From Bacteroidales bacterium (GTDB taxonomy: Bacteria; Bacteroidota; Bacteroidia; Bacteroidales; UBA932): DNA of 8,519 nucleotides. Shown in pieces: positions 1 to 7,038 of this stretch. Every line of letters starts with the position of its first letter. Positions within the stretch are counted from its first letter, which is position 1. A model generated the notes under the pieces. That model had not been told where the DNA came from, ran no database searches, and saw only the letters and a list, made by a program, of their open reading frames with translations. The stretch covers positions 1-8,519 of the forward strand of contig JAFZLP010000076.1 of NCBI GenBank assembly GCA_017551405.1, written 5' to 3'. The translations under genes and the position numbers were made by a program.

Positions 1-465
1 ACGCGCACCGCACCCACCGCCGAGAGCATCAGCGGGATCCGCGCCGCCATGGAGCATGTCAGGGGCGGCCATCCCCTGGGAATCTTCCCTTCCGGTGCGG
101 TTTCAGACAAGATTCCGGGGCCCGGGCCCGTGGTTACGATGCCCGACGGCAGCACTTACACGGAACCCCGGGTGCGCGACCGCGACTGGCAGTTGCCGAT
201 GATCAAGTTCATAGCCTCGGCCAACGTGCCGGTGGTGCCCGTCCGCTTCTTCGACGGCAACTCCGGTTTTTACTACAATCTGGGTATGCTTTTCGGGTGG
301 AAGGTGAGGCTGCTGCGCTTCCCGAAGGAGGTTTTCAACAAAGCTGGGAAGACCCTCAGGCTGGGAATCGGCCCGGTCATAAGCCCTGAAGAACAGCAAA
401 GGTGCGCAAGTCCCGAAGAACTGCGCACCCTGTTGAGAGGTTCTGTCTACCGGCAGGTCCTTTAG
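1..465 (+). CDS. Lysophospholipid/ornithine-glycine-lipid type acyltransferase, C-terminal part (5' truncated by window edge)
   Basis: The frame is open from base 1, so the true start lies upstream; the first visible ATG (49) is probably internal. About 154 residues are visible. The block FPSGAVS (visible residues 30-36) matches the third conserved block of PlsC-type acyltransferases (FPEGTRS-like), and VPVVPVRFFDGNS matches the fourth. The catalytic HX4D motif would be upstream and is not seen. The pattern of Arg-Asp-x-Asp-Trp, then VPVVPV, then NSGFYYNLG, then a Leu/Arg-rich stretch and NKAGKTLRLGIG resembles the hemolysin-like (COG3176) acyltransferases that transfer acyl chains to lyso-lipids at the inner membrane. 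In Bacteroidales such proteins include the O-acyltransferase of glycine/serine lipids, so that role is possible but unproven here. A Pro-Gly repeat (PGPGP) interrupts the region after the third block. The TAG stop overlaps the TAA stop of the convergent nagB. Confidence 0.8.
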   Translation, partial: TRTAPTAESISGIRAAMEHVRGGHPLGIFPSGAVSDKIPGPGPVVTMPDGSTYTEPRVRDRDWQLPMIKFIASANVPVVPVRFFDGNSGFYYNLGMLFGWKVRLLRFPKEVFNKAGKTLRLGIGPVISPEEQQRCASPEELRTLLRGSVYRQVL

Positions 466-1256
466 CGGTTTTCCGCCGCCTCTACCGCTTTAAAATAATT
501 GTAGCTGTTGACCTTAAGTTCGCCGGCGGCAAGCTCGTCCATGACGATGGTGCCGAACTGGTGGAGCTGAAGGGCCGACACGGTGTTGGTGTGGGATACT
601 CCGCCCTCGACGGCATCGCGGATGGCGCGGGCCTTCTTGGGACCGAAGGCGAGGATGACCACCTCCTTGGCGGAGAGCACCGTGGCCACGCCGACCGACA
701 GGGCCTGCCTGGGAACGAGCGACTCGTCGCCGCCGAAGAAGCGGGAATTCACGCGGATAGTGTCATCGGTGAGGGTGACCACACGGGTGCGGCTGTAGAT
801 TGACGAGAAGGGCTCGTTGAAGGCGATGTGTCCGTCTTCGCCGATACCGCCGAGGAAGAGGTCGATGCCGCCCGCTTCTTCGATGGCCCTTTCGTAGGCA
901 CGGCACTCGGCCTGGAGGTCGGGAGCGTTGCCGTTGAGGATATGGATGTTCTCCCTGGGCTCGTCGATACGCGAGAACAGGTTCTTGAACATGAAGGAGT
1001 GGTAGCTTTCGGGATGGCTTTCGGGAAGGCCTACATACTCGTCCATGTTGAAGGAGATGACATTCTTGAAAGAGATTTCTCCAGCTGCAACCATACGTGC
1101 AAGCTCGTCATAGGTGGCGATGGGAGTGGAACCGGTGGGAAGGCCCAGCACAAAGGGTTCGCTCGTACGCGCCGCTTTCTCGCGGATGCGGTCTGCGATG
1201 TAATGGGCGGCCCATACCGAGCCTTCAGAATAGGTGTCGCGAATGATAATTCTCAT
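462..1256 (-). CDS. nagB: Glucosamine-6-phosphate deaminase
   Basis: Cytosolic enzyme converting glucosamine-6-phosphate and water to fructose-6-phosphate and ammonia, the last step of amino-sugar catabolism before glycolysis. The 264 residues align with E. coli NagB (266 aa) without gaps as far as I can follow. All catalytic residues are at the same numbers: Asp72 in FNMDEY, and Asp141, His143 and Glu148 in GEDGHIAFNEP. Substrate-phosphate residues Arg172 (NSRFF) and Lys208 are present. At the allosteric GlcNAc6P site known from E. coli, Arg158 and Tyr254 are kept but Lys160 is Val, so activation may be weak or absent. The start at MRIII matches E. coli. It begins 2 nt after the stop of the upstream NagB/PIG-L fusion gene, which suggests translational coupling and shared transcription. 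Its TAA stop shares bases with the stop of the convergent acyltransferase gene. No terminator is visible after it. Confidence 0.95.
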   Translation of the reverse strand: MRIIIRDTYSEGSVWAAHYIADRIREKAARTSEPFVLGLPTGSTPIATYDELARMVAAGEISFKNVISFNMDEYVGLPESHPESYHSFMFKNLFSRIDEPRENIHILNGNAPDLQAECRAYERAIEEAGGIDLFLGGIGEDGHIAFNEPFSSIYSRTRVVTLTDDTIRVNSRFFGGDESLVPRQALSVGVATVLSAKEVVILAFGPKKARAIRDAVEGGVSHTNTVSALQLHQFGTIVMDELAAGELKVNSYNYFKAVEAAENR

Positions 1257-1258
1257 TT

Positions 1259-3193
1259 CTATTTCAATCTTAAGAAAACTTCAATTGCCTGATATTCAGC
1301 CATTCCCAGGTCGTCATACTGACGAGCGGTGGTCTGGGTGCGGTCTTCGGCCCTCTGCCAGAACTCGCGCGGGTCTTCGCCGGGGAACGGAACTATGTCT
1401 TTCTGGGAAAGATGCCTGTAGATGGCGTGGCGCTTTTCCAGAACCTCGTCGGGGCTGAGGGGAACTGCCATGTCCACGCGGTCAAGCTCCCACTCCATCC
1501 ACGCGCCGCGGTAGAGCCAGATGTAGCAGCCTTCCGTCCACTTCGCCCCTTCTTCTGCCAGCTGGGTGAACGCCTCGAGGGCGGCCTCGGTGCAGACGCG
1601 GTGGGTGCCGTGGGGATCCGCCAGGTCGCCGGCCATGTAGATCTGGTCGGGCTTGAGGGTACTCATGAGCTTTTTGATGATGTCGACGTCGATCTGGCTG
1701 CAGGGGTTCTTCTTCACGCCGCCGCTCTCGTAGAATGGCAGGTTGAGGAAGTGGATGTGGTCGTCGTCCATGCCGAAGGAATGGTCGGCGCCACGGGCTT
1801 CGCTGCGGCGGATTGCGGCCTTGATATCCAGCAGCTTGCGGGGTTCGGGCTCACCGGGCTTCTTGCTTTCGATGATCTTCCGCACCTCTTCGCGCCTGTC
1901 GCCGTAGCCGAGCTGGTAGGCGGCGTCGATGTGCTGCATCACCACGCTGTCGTGGACGGCCACGTCGCCGGAAGTCTCGTAGGCGACATGCACGTTGTGG
2001 CCCTGGTGCTGCAGGCGGATGAGGGTGCCGCCCATGCTGATGACGTCGTCGTCGGGATGCGGGGAGAAGACCAGCACCGTCTTCGGGAAGGGGCTGCTCT
2101 TGACGGGACGGTAGGTGTCGTCGGCGTTGGGCTTGCCGCCGGGCCATCCGGAAATGGTATGCTGGAGGTCGTTGAAGACGTCAATATTCACCTTGTTGTA
2201 GCTGCCTGCGGCTTCCAGAAGGCCTTCGAGGGAGTTCTGGAGGTAATCCTGGCGGGTGAGCTTGAGGATGGGCTTACCGACCTTGCGGCACAGCCAGATC
2301 ACGGCCTTGCGGCGGAACTTGGGAGTCCAGTCGCAGGGACCGATGAGCCACGGGGCCACGAAGCGGGTGAGGTTGCCGGCGGCCACTTCGTCGACGTACA
2401 GCTTGACGTCCGGATGCTGCTGGAAGAAGCTGGCGGGAACGTCGGCGGTAATCTTGCCTTCAGTGACTTTGCTCACCACTTCGGCTTTGCCTTCGCCCCA
2501 GGCCAGAAGGATGACCTTCTTGGCGCTGAGCATGGTGCTGAGGCCCATGGTGATGGCCTCCTTGGGGGTAATCGACAGGTCGTGGCCGAAATAGTTGCTT
2601 GCCTGGCGCTTGCGGTTGGCATACGAGAGGAGCACGGTGCGGGTGCGGCTCTGCTCGGCGGCGCCGGGCTCGTTGAAGCCGACCTGTCCCTGCTCGCCTA
2701 CGCCTATCACCAAAAGGTCGAGACCGCGCGCGGCGGCGTCGAAGGCGGAGCAGAATTCGCTGACCTTCTCGTGGGGAACGGTGCCGTCGGGGATGTGGAT
2801 GTTTTCGGGAAGGATGTCGATACTGTTGAGCAGTGCCTCGTAGAGCTTGGCGTTGCGGCTCTGATAGCTCCCCGCGACCGAAGGATAATACTCGTCTATC
2901 GAGTAGATTTCCACATTCCTGAAGGATACTTCTCCCGCTGCATTGCGGCGGCTGAGTTCTTCGTAGAGCATGACCGGGCTGGAGCCGGTGCTGAGGCCGA
3001 GACGGAAGAGGCGCTTCTCGCCCGACTTTTCATGGGCGCGGATGGCCTTGATAACCTCGTCTGCGACTTTTTCGCTGCCTTCAAGCGGATCCCGGCTTAC
3101 CTCTGTGTAGAGGCGGTCGAAGCCGTGAAGGATATCGTCCGGGAGATTTTTTAGGATGAGGCCCCCGTCCTCAGGAAGTGTGAAATGTTTCAT
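1259..3193 (-). CDS. NagB-like domain fused to PIG-L/LmbE-family deacetylase
   Basis: A 644-residue fusion. Residues about 35-275 form a NagB-type isomerase/deaminase fold (STGSSP at 68-73, YSIDEYY around Asp100, GFNEP at 172-176, Lys236 in GEGKA). Residues about 370-640 form a PIG-L zinc deacetylase: SPHPDDD at 377-383 supplies the predicted zinc ligands His379 and Asp382 and catalytic Asp381, and DPHGTH at 526-531 supplies the distal histidine (His528 or His531). A basic linker (about 280-365) joins them. PIG-L enzymes remove N-acetyl groups from GlcNAc-type sugars, so a deacetylase acting ahead of the deaminase is a reasonable inference; the substrate is unknown. By hand alignment to E. 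coli NagB the first domain has Gln168 for Asp141, Gln170 for His143 and Asn200 for Arg172, so it looks catalytically dead. Long NagB/PIG-L proteins are familiar in Bacteroidota and usually annotated as glucosamine-6-phosphate deaminase, a name that may mislead here. It starts 4 nt after the hppA stop and ends 2 nt before nagB. Confidence 0.9.
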   Translation of the reverse strand: MKHFTLPEDGGLILKNLPDDILHGFDRLYTEVSRDPLEGSEKVADEVIKAIRAHEKSGEKRLFRLGLSTGSSPVMLYEELSRRNAAGEVSFRNVEIYSIDEYYPSVAGSYQSRNAKLYEALLNSIDILPENIHIPDGTVPHEKVSEFCSAFDAAARGLDLLVIGVGEQGQVGFNEPGAAEQSRTRTVLLSYANRKRQASNYFGHDLSITPKEAITMGLSTMLSAKKVILLAWGEGKAEVVSKVTEGKITADVPASFFQQHPDVKLYVDEVAAGNLTRFVAPWLIGPCDWTPKFRRKAVIWLCRKVGKPILKLTRQDYLQNSLEGLLEAAGSYNKVNIDVFNDLQHTISGWPGGKPNADDTYRPVKSSPFPKTVLVFSPHPDDDVISMGGTLIRLQHQGHNVHVAYETSGDVAVHDSVVMQHIDAAYQLGYGDRREEVRKIIESKKPGEPEPRKLLDIKAAIRRSEARGADHSFGMDDDHIHFLNLPFYESGGVKKNPCSQIDVDIIKKLMSTLKPDQIYMAGDLADPHGTHRVCTEAALEAFTQLAEEGAKWTEGCYIWLYRGAWMEWELDRVDMAVPLSPDEVLEKRHAIYRHLSQKDIVPFPGEDPREFWQRAEDRTQTTARQYDDLGMAEYQAIEVFLRLK

Positions 3194-3197
3194 ATGA

Positions 3198-5414
3198 CTA
3201 TAACAGATGGAATCCGACGGTAAGGCCTGCCATTACGATGCTCACCATGCTCATGAGCTTGATGAGTATGTTGAGGGACGGGCCGGAAGTGTCTTTGAAC
3301 GGGTCGCCCACGGTGTCGCCGACGACGGTGGCATGGTGGCATTCGGAATTCTTGCCCCCGTAGTTGCCTTCCTCGACATATTTCTTGGCGTTGTCCCATG
3401 CTCCGCCCGAGTTGGACATGAACACGGCAAGCACGAAGCCGGCTCCGAGGCCGCCGATAAGCAGGCCGAGCACACCGGCGACGCCGAGCACAATGCCCAC
3501 GAGGACAGGAACTATGATGGCCAGGAGGGCGGGACCGAGCATTTCGTGCTGGGCGGCCCTGGTGGAGATTTCGACGCAGCGCTTGTAGTCGGGAGTGCCT
3601 TCGCCGGTGAGGATGCCCTTGATTTCGCGGAACTGGCGGCGGACCTCGACGACCATCTTTTCAGCGGCGCGGCCCACGGCGTTCATGGTGAGGCCGCAGA
3701 ACAGGAAGGCCATCATGCCGCCGATGAATACGCCTGCGAGAACCGCCGGGTTCATGAGCGACACGTTGAAGTTGTTCAGGATGTCGAGGATGCTGGCGTC
3801 AGCGGCCTTCACGAGGCCTCCGCCTACAGCCACGACCTGCTCGCCCACACGCTCGAGGGCTATCTTGATCTCTTCGATGTAAGATGCCAGGAGTGCGAGT
3901 GCGGTGAGTGCTGCGCTGCCGATGGCGAAGCCCTTGCCGGTGGCGGCGGTGGTATTGCCAAGGGCGTCGAGGACGTCGGTGCGTTCACGCACTTCGGGTT
4001 CGAGCTCGCTCATCTGGGCGTTGCCGCCTGCGTTGTCGGCGATGGGGCCGTAGGCGTCGGTGGCGAGGGTGATGCCCAGGGTGGAAAGCATGCCCACAGC
4101 GGCGATTGCCACGCCGTAGAGGCCCTTGGACAGGGATGCGGCGCTCATCATGTGCTGCACGTCGAAGCCGATGGCGAAGAGATAAGCCAGCACGATTGCG
4201 CAGACTATTGCGATCACCGGTATGGCGGTGGAAACCATACCCAGGCCGACGCCGTTGATGATGACGGTTGCGGGGCCGGTCTTGGAGGCCTCCGCCAGCT
4301 TCTGGGTGGGCTTATAGGAGTGCGAGGTGTAGTACTCCGTGGCTTTGCCGATGACCACGCCCGCCACAAGGCCGGCGACCACCGAGCAGGAGAAGTGCCA
4401 CCAGTCGCTGTTGCCGGTGCCGAACACCAGGGCGAGGATGCCGAAGGTGGCCAGGCCGCTGAGGATGGCGGCCATGTTGGTGCCGAAGCTCATGCTCTTC
4501 AAGAGCTGGCCCATGCCTGCGCCTTCCTTGGTGCGGACGGTGAAGATGCTGATGACGGAGAGCACCACGCCCACCGCAGCGATGAGCATCGGGGCGAGGA
4601 TCGCCCTTGTCTGCATCTCCGGACCGAACGAATAGAAGGCCGAAGCGCCCAGCGCCATGGTGGAAAGGATGCTGCCGCAGTAGCTCTCGTAGAGGTCTGC
4701 TCCCATGCCGGCCACGTCACCCACGTTGTCGCCTACGTTGTCGGCGATGGTGGCGGGGTTGCGGGGATCGTCTTCGGGGAGATCGGTCTCTACCTTGCCC
4801 ACTATGTCGGCGCCTACGTCAGCGGCCTTGGTGTAGATGCCGCCGCCCACGCGTGCGAAGAGGGCCTGGGTGGATGCACCCATTCCGAAGGTAAGCATTG
4901 TGGTGGTGATGACCACGAGCTTCTGCGCCTCGGTTGCCTCTACTATGCAGGCGTTGAGAACGATGTACCAGAGCGCTATGTCGAGCAGGCCGAGGCCGAC
5001 CACGGTGAGGCCCATTACGGCGCCGCTGCGGAAGGCCACCTTAAGGCCGGCGTTGAGCGAGCGGCGGGCGGCGTTGGCGGTGCGGCCGGAGGCGAAGGTG
5101 GCGGTCTTCATTCCGACAAAGCCGGCGAGGCCGCTGAAGAAACCTCCGGTGAGGAATGCGAACGGCACCCAGGGGTTCTGGACGTGGAATACATAGGCGA
5201 GCACGGCAAAGAAAACGGCCATGATGACAAACACAATGACCACAACTTTGTACTGCTGCTTAAGGTAGGCCATTGCGCCCTCGCGGACGTACTGGGCTAT
5301 CTGCTTCATGGTGGGGGTGCCCTCATCCTGTTTCTTCATCTGGCGATAGAAGATGAAGGCGAAGAGCAGTGCTATGACTGATGCACAGGGGACTGCATAA
5401 AATAGCGGGTTCAT
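3198..5414 (-). CDS. hppA: Membrane-bound ion-translocating pyrophosphatase (predicted K+-dependent, Na+ or Na+/H+ pumping)
   Basis: Integral membrane pump that hydrolyses PPi and exports Na+ and/or H+. At 738 residues with many hydrophobic segments (about 16 expected for the family), it is full length. Signature blocks are intact: GGGIYTKAADVGADIVGKVE at 190-209, the Asp-rich DNVGDNVGD at 225-233, GNTTAATGKG at 486-495, and GDTVGDPFKDTSGP near the C-terminus (699-712). Ala490 and Gly493 are the pair that marks K+-dependent enzymes; K+-independent H+ pumps carry Lys and Thr there. In GADLYESYCG the gate glutamate is Glu243, three residues after Asp240 (position 6.53), with Gly where plant H+ pumps have Glu (6.57). 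Known Na+ and dual Na+/H+ pyrophosphatases share this layout. A start at MNPLF gives a normal N-terminal membrane helix. It is the first gene of the hppA-fusion-nagB unit, with a candidate promoter just upstream. Confidence 0.96.
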   Translation of the reverse strand: MNPLFYAVPCASVIALLFAFIFYRQMKKQDEGTPTMKQIAQYVREGAMAYLKQQYKVVVIVFVIMAVFFAVLAYVFHVQNPWVPFAFLTGGFFSGLAGFVGMKTATFASGRTANAARRSLNAGLKVAFRSGAVMGLTVVGLGLLDIALWYIVLNACIVEATEAQKLVVITTTMLTFGMGASTQALFARVGGGIYTKAADVGADIVGKVETDLPEDDPRNPATIADNVGDNVGDVAGMGADLYESYCGSILSTMALGASAFYSFGPEMQTRAILAPMLIAAVGVVLSVISIFTVRTKEGAGMGQLLKSMSFGTNMAAILSGLATFGILALVFGTGNSDWWHFSCSVVAGLVAGVVIGKATEYYTSHSYKPTQKLAEASKTGPATVIINGVGLGMVSTAIPVIAIVCAIVLAYLFAIGFDVQHMMSAASLSKGLYGVAIAAVGMLSTLGITLATDAYGPIADNAGGNAQMSELEPEVRERTDVLDALGNTTAATGKGFAIGSAALTALALLASYIEEIKIALERVGEQVVAVGGGLVKAADASILDILNNFNVSLMNPAVLAGVFIGGMMAFLFCGLTMNAVGRAAEKMVVEVRRQFREIKGILTGEGTPDYKRCVEISTRAAQHEMLGPALLAIIVPVLVGIVLGVAGVLGLLIGGLGAGFVLAVFMSNSGGAWDNAKKYVEEGNYGGKNSECHHATVVGDTVGDPFKDTSGPSLNILIKLMSMVSIVMAGLTVGFHLL

Positions 5415-5442
5415 TCGGTTATAGGTTACTAATTTTATCCTG

Positions 5443-5474
5443 CTAAAGTATACAATTATTCCGAAAAAAACAAA
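5443..5474 (-). promoter_or_regulatory. Candidate Bacteroidetes-type promoter for hppA
   Basis: On the minus strand, TTTG (5474-5471) is followed after 20 nt by TACTTTAG (5450-5443), which fits the Bacteroidetes primary-sigma consensus TTTG / TAnnTTTG at five of six fixed positions of the -7 box. The spacing is near the usual value for this promoter class. Transcription would start around 5437, giving a short leader of about 20-25 nt before the hppA ATG at 5414. The -33 box sits on the final base of the ribosomal terminator stem and its U-tract. Assigned by eye; the AT-rich surroundings make chance matches possible. Confidence 0.5.
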
Positions 5475-5504
5475 GCCCCGGCGGTTTTTTGGACTGCCGG
5501 GGCT
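5464..5504 (-). terminator. Intrinsic (rho-independent) terminator of the ribosomal/rpoA operon
   Basis: Read on the minus strand, a 9-bp perfect GC-rich stem (AGCCCCGGC, 5504-5496, with GCCGGGGCT, 5482-5474) closes a 13-nt A-rich loop and is followed by TTGTTTTTTT (5473-5464). The A-rich flank on the 5' side (5505-5509) can pair further with the first U residues. It lies 17 nt after the rplQ stop and has the right polarity to end the rpmJ-rplQ transcript before hppA. Confidence 0.93.
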
Positions 5505-5520
5505 CTATTCTTGGAAGGTC

Positions 5521-6003
5521 TTATTCTGCCTTTTCCTCTGCTGCGGGAGCTTCTGCAGGAGCGGCTGCGGGAGCCTCTGCCTTCTTGGCGCGGCTGCGGC
5601 GGGTAGCCTTCTTCTCTGCCTTGGGAGCACTTGCGAGTGCGGCCTCGTTGAAGTCTACGAGCTCGATGAGGGCCATTTCGGCGGCGTCACCCTGACGGAA
5701 ACCGGTGTGGAGCACGCGGGTGTATCCGCCCGGACGGTCAGCGACCTTGGGAGCTACAACGCGGAAGAGCTCTGCGGTTGCGTTCTTGTCTTTGAGGTAG
5801 CTGAAAACAACGCGGCGGGAGTGGGTGGAATCCTCCTTGGACTTGGTGATAAGCGGTTCGACATAGCTGCGGAGGGCTTTTGCCTTTGCCACGGTGGTGG
5901 TGATACGCTTATGCATAATCAGGGAAGAAGCCATATTGGCCAGCATAGCCTTGCGGTGACCGCTCTGACGACCAAGATGATTGATAGCTTTATTGTGTCT
6001 CAT
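5521..6003 (-). CDS. rplQ: 50S ribosomal protein bL17
   Basis: Large-subunit ribosomal protein near the peptide exit tunnel. The N-terminal [20 protein letters not shown] and the block [15 protein letters not shown] are diagnostic of bL17, as is the [20 protein letters not shown] segment with its ending VELVDF-like strand (IELVDF, 113-118). The core ends near residue 125. The remaining 35 or so residues are a low-complexity Lys/Arg then Ala/Pro/Glu tail that the 127-residue E. coli protein lacks; such tails are common in Bacteroidota. It follows the rpoA stop by only 2 nt, the canonical rpoA-rplQ order, and is the last gene before the terminator. The start is fixed by homology. Confidence 0.98.
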   Translation of the reverse strand: MRHNKAINHLGRQSGHRKAMLANMASSLIMHKRITTTVAKAKALRSYVEPLITKSKEDSTHSRRVVFSYLKDKNATAELFRVVAPKVADRPGGYTRVLHTGFRQGDAAEMALIELVDFNEAALASAPKAEKKATRRSRAKKAEAPAAAPAEAPAAEEKAE

Positions 6004-6005
6004 CT

Positions 6006-7013
6006 CTAAACGTTCTTTTTCTTGGGTTCGATATTATACTTGGTGACATCCATTCCGAAGTCGAGCTTCATCTTCTCTACAAGCTGCTCGATTTCGTGGA
6101 GCGACTTGCGGCCGAAATTGCGGAACTTCATGAGCTCGGCACGGGAGTAGGACACGAGGTCGCCGAAAGTTTCGATCTCGGCTGCCTTGAGGCAGTTGAA
6201 AGCGCGGACTGACAGGCCTACGTCGGTCAGCTTGCTCATAAGGAGGTGCCTCATGTGGAGGGCCTCTTCGTCAAGCTCGCCTGCGGAGGATTCGACTGCG
6301 CTCTCGATGGAGACCTTCTTGTCGTCCGTGAAGAGCCTGAAATGGTAAATCAGAATGTTGGCGGCCTCCTGAAGAGCATCGTCAGGGCTGATGGAGCCGT
6401 CGGTCTCGACTTCGAGGGTAAGTTTCTCGTAGTCGGTCTTCTGCTCGACACGCCAGTTGTCTACGCTCCAGTTGACCTTGCGGATAGGGGTGTAGATGGC
6501 ATCCACGGGGATGGTGCCGATGGGCGTGTTCTCGTCACGCAGCTCCTCGGCGGGCACGAAGCCGCGGCCTTTGGTGATGGTGATGGAGATTTCGAGCTTG
6601 ACGGACGGTTCGAGCGAGCAGATGTGCTGGTCGAGGTTCAACACCTTGAAAGAAGACAATCCCTTTGAGATATCTTCAGCGGTAAACTCGTGCTTGCCGC
6701 TGACGGTAATGTTGACAGTCTCGGTATCGACGGATTCGACCATCCTGCGGAATCTCACCTGCTTGAGGTTGAGAATGATGTCCTGCATACCCTCGATGAC
6801 ACCGGGGATAGTCTGGAACTCCTGGTCGACTCCGACAATCTTGATCTGGGAAATCGCAAAGCCCTCGAGAGAGGCGAGCAGGATGCGGCGAAGAGCGTTG
6901 CCGATGGTCTGGCCGTAACCGGGCTCCAGGGGGCGGAACTCAAAGCGGCCAATGGTGTCGGTGCTTTCGAGCATTATCACCTTGTCGGGCTTCTGAAATG
7001 CTAAGATTGCCAT
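6006..7013 (-). CDS. rpoA: DNA-directed RNA polymerase subunit alpha
   Basis: Alpha subunit; its dimer nucleates assembly of core RNA polymerase. The 335 residues are close to the usual length (329 in E. coli). The N-terminal assembly domain (about 1-235) shows [24 protein letters not shown] at its start and the [14 protein letters not shown] loop at 148-161. A linker rich in Ser/Glu (about 236-253) leads to the C-terminal domain (about 255-325), which binds UP elements and activators. There [14 protein letters not shown] carries Arg270, equivalent to the key E. coli DNA-binding Arg265, and Asn273 (Asn268); Phe272 replaces Ala267 and RNFGRKSL replaces PNLGKKSL. A basic tail (PKKKNV) closes the protein. 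It lies between rpsD (25-nt gap) and rplQ (2-nt gap), the standard alpha-operon arrangement. Confidence 0.99.
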   Translation of the reverse strand: MAILAFQKPDKVIMLESTDTIGRFEFRPLEPGYGQTIGNALRRILLASLEGFAISQIKIVGVDQEFQTIPGVIEGMQDIILNLKQVRFRRMVESVDTETVNITVSGKHEFTAEDISKGLSSFKVLNLDQHICSLEPSVKLEISITITKGRGFVPAEELRDENTPIGTIPVDAIYTPIRKVNWSVDNWRVEQKTDYEKLTLEVETDGSISPDDALQEAANILIYHFRLFTDDKKVSIESAVESSAGELDEEALHMRHLLMSKLTDVGLSVRAFNCLKAAEIETFGDLVSYSRAELMKFRNFGRKSLHEIEQLVEKMKLDFGMDVTKYNIEPKKKNV

Positions 7014-7038
7014 ATTGTTCTTTTTAAGGTGTTAACTG

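Noticed and set aside
118..129. Perfect 12-bp palindrome GGGCCCGGGCCC
   Set aside because: It lies inside the acyltransferase reading frame, encodes a Pro-Gly repeat and has no following U-tract, so I do not call it a terminator or binding site.
49..465. ATG at 49 as the true start of the acyltransferase
   Set aside because: The frame is open to base 1 and the residues before Met (ESISGIRAA) fit the helix that normally precedes the FPSG block, so the gene is taken as truncated by the window.
2684..2692. Possible sequencing error behind the Gln-x-Gln in the fusion's NagB domain
   Set aside because: Two separate codons (CAG and CAG) would need at least three base changes to restore Asp and His, and the frame is intact on both sides, so the change looks real.
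1412..3154. Long plus-strand open frame (about 580 codons) antisense to the NagB/PIG-L gene
   Set aside because: Same effect: it is confined to the real gene on the other strand and has Val/Ala/Asp/Gly-rich composition with no recognisable domain.
3207..5381. Very long plus-strand open frame (about 724 codons) antisense to hppA
   Set aside because: It mirrors the hppA gene almost exactly, and its translation is Gly/His/Glu/Ala/Val-rich with no family motif. GC-biased third codon positions in hppA explain the lack of stops.
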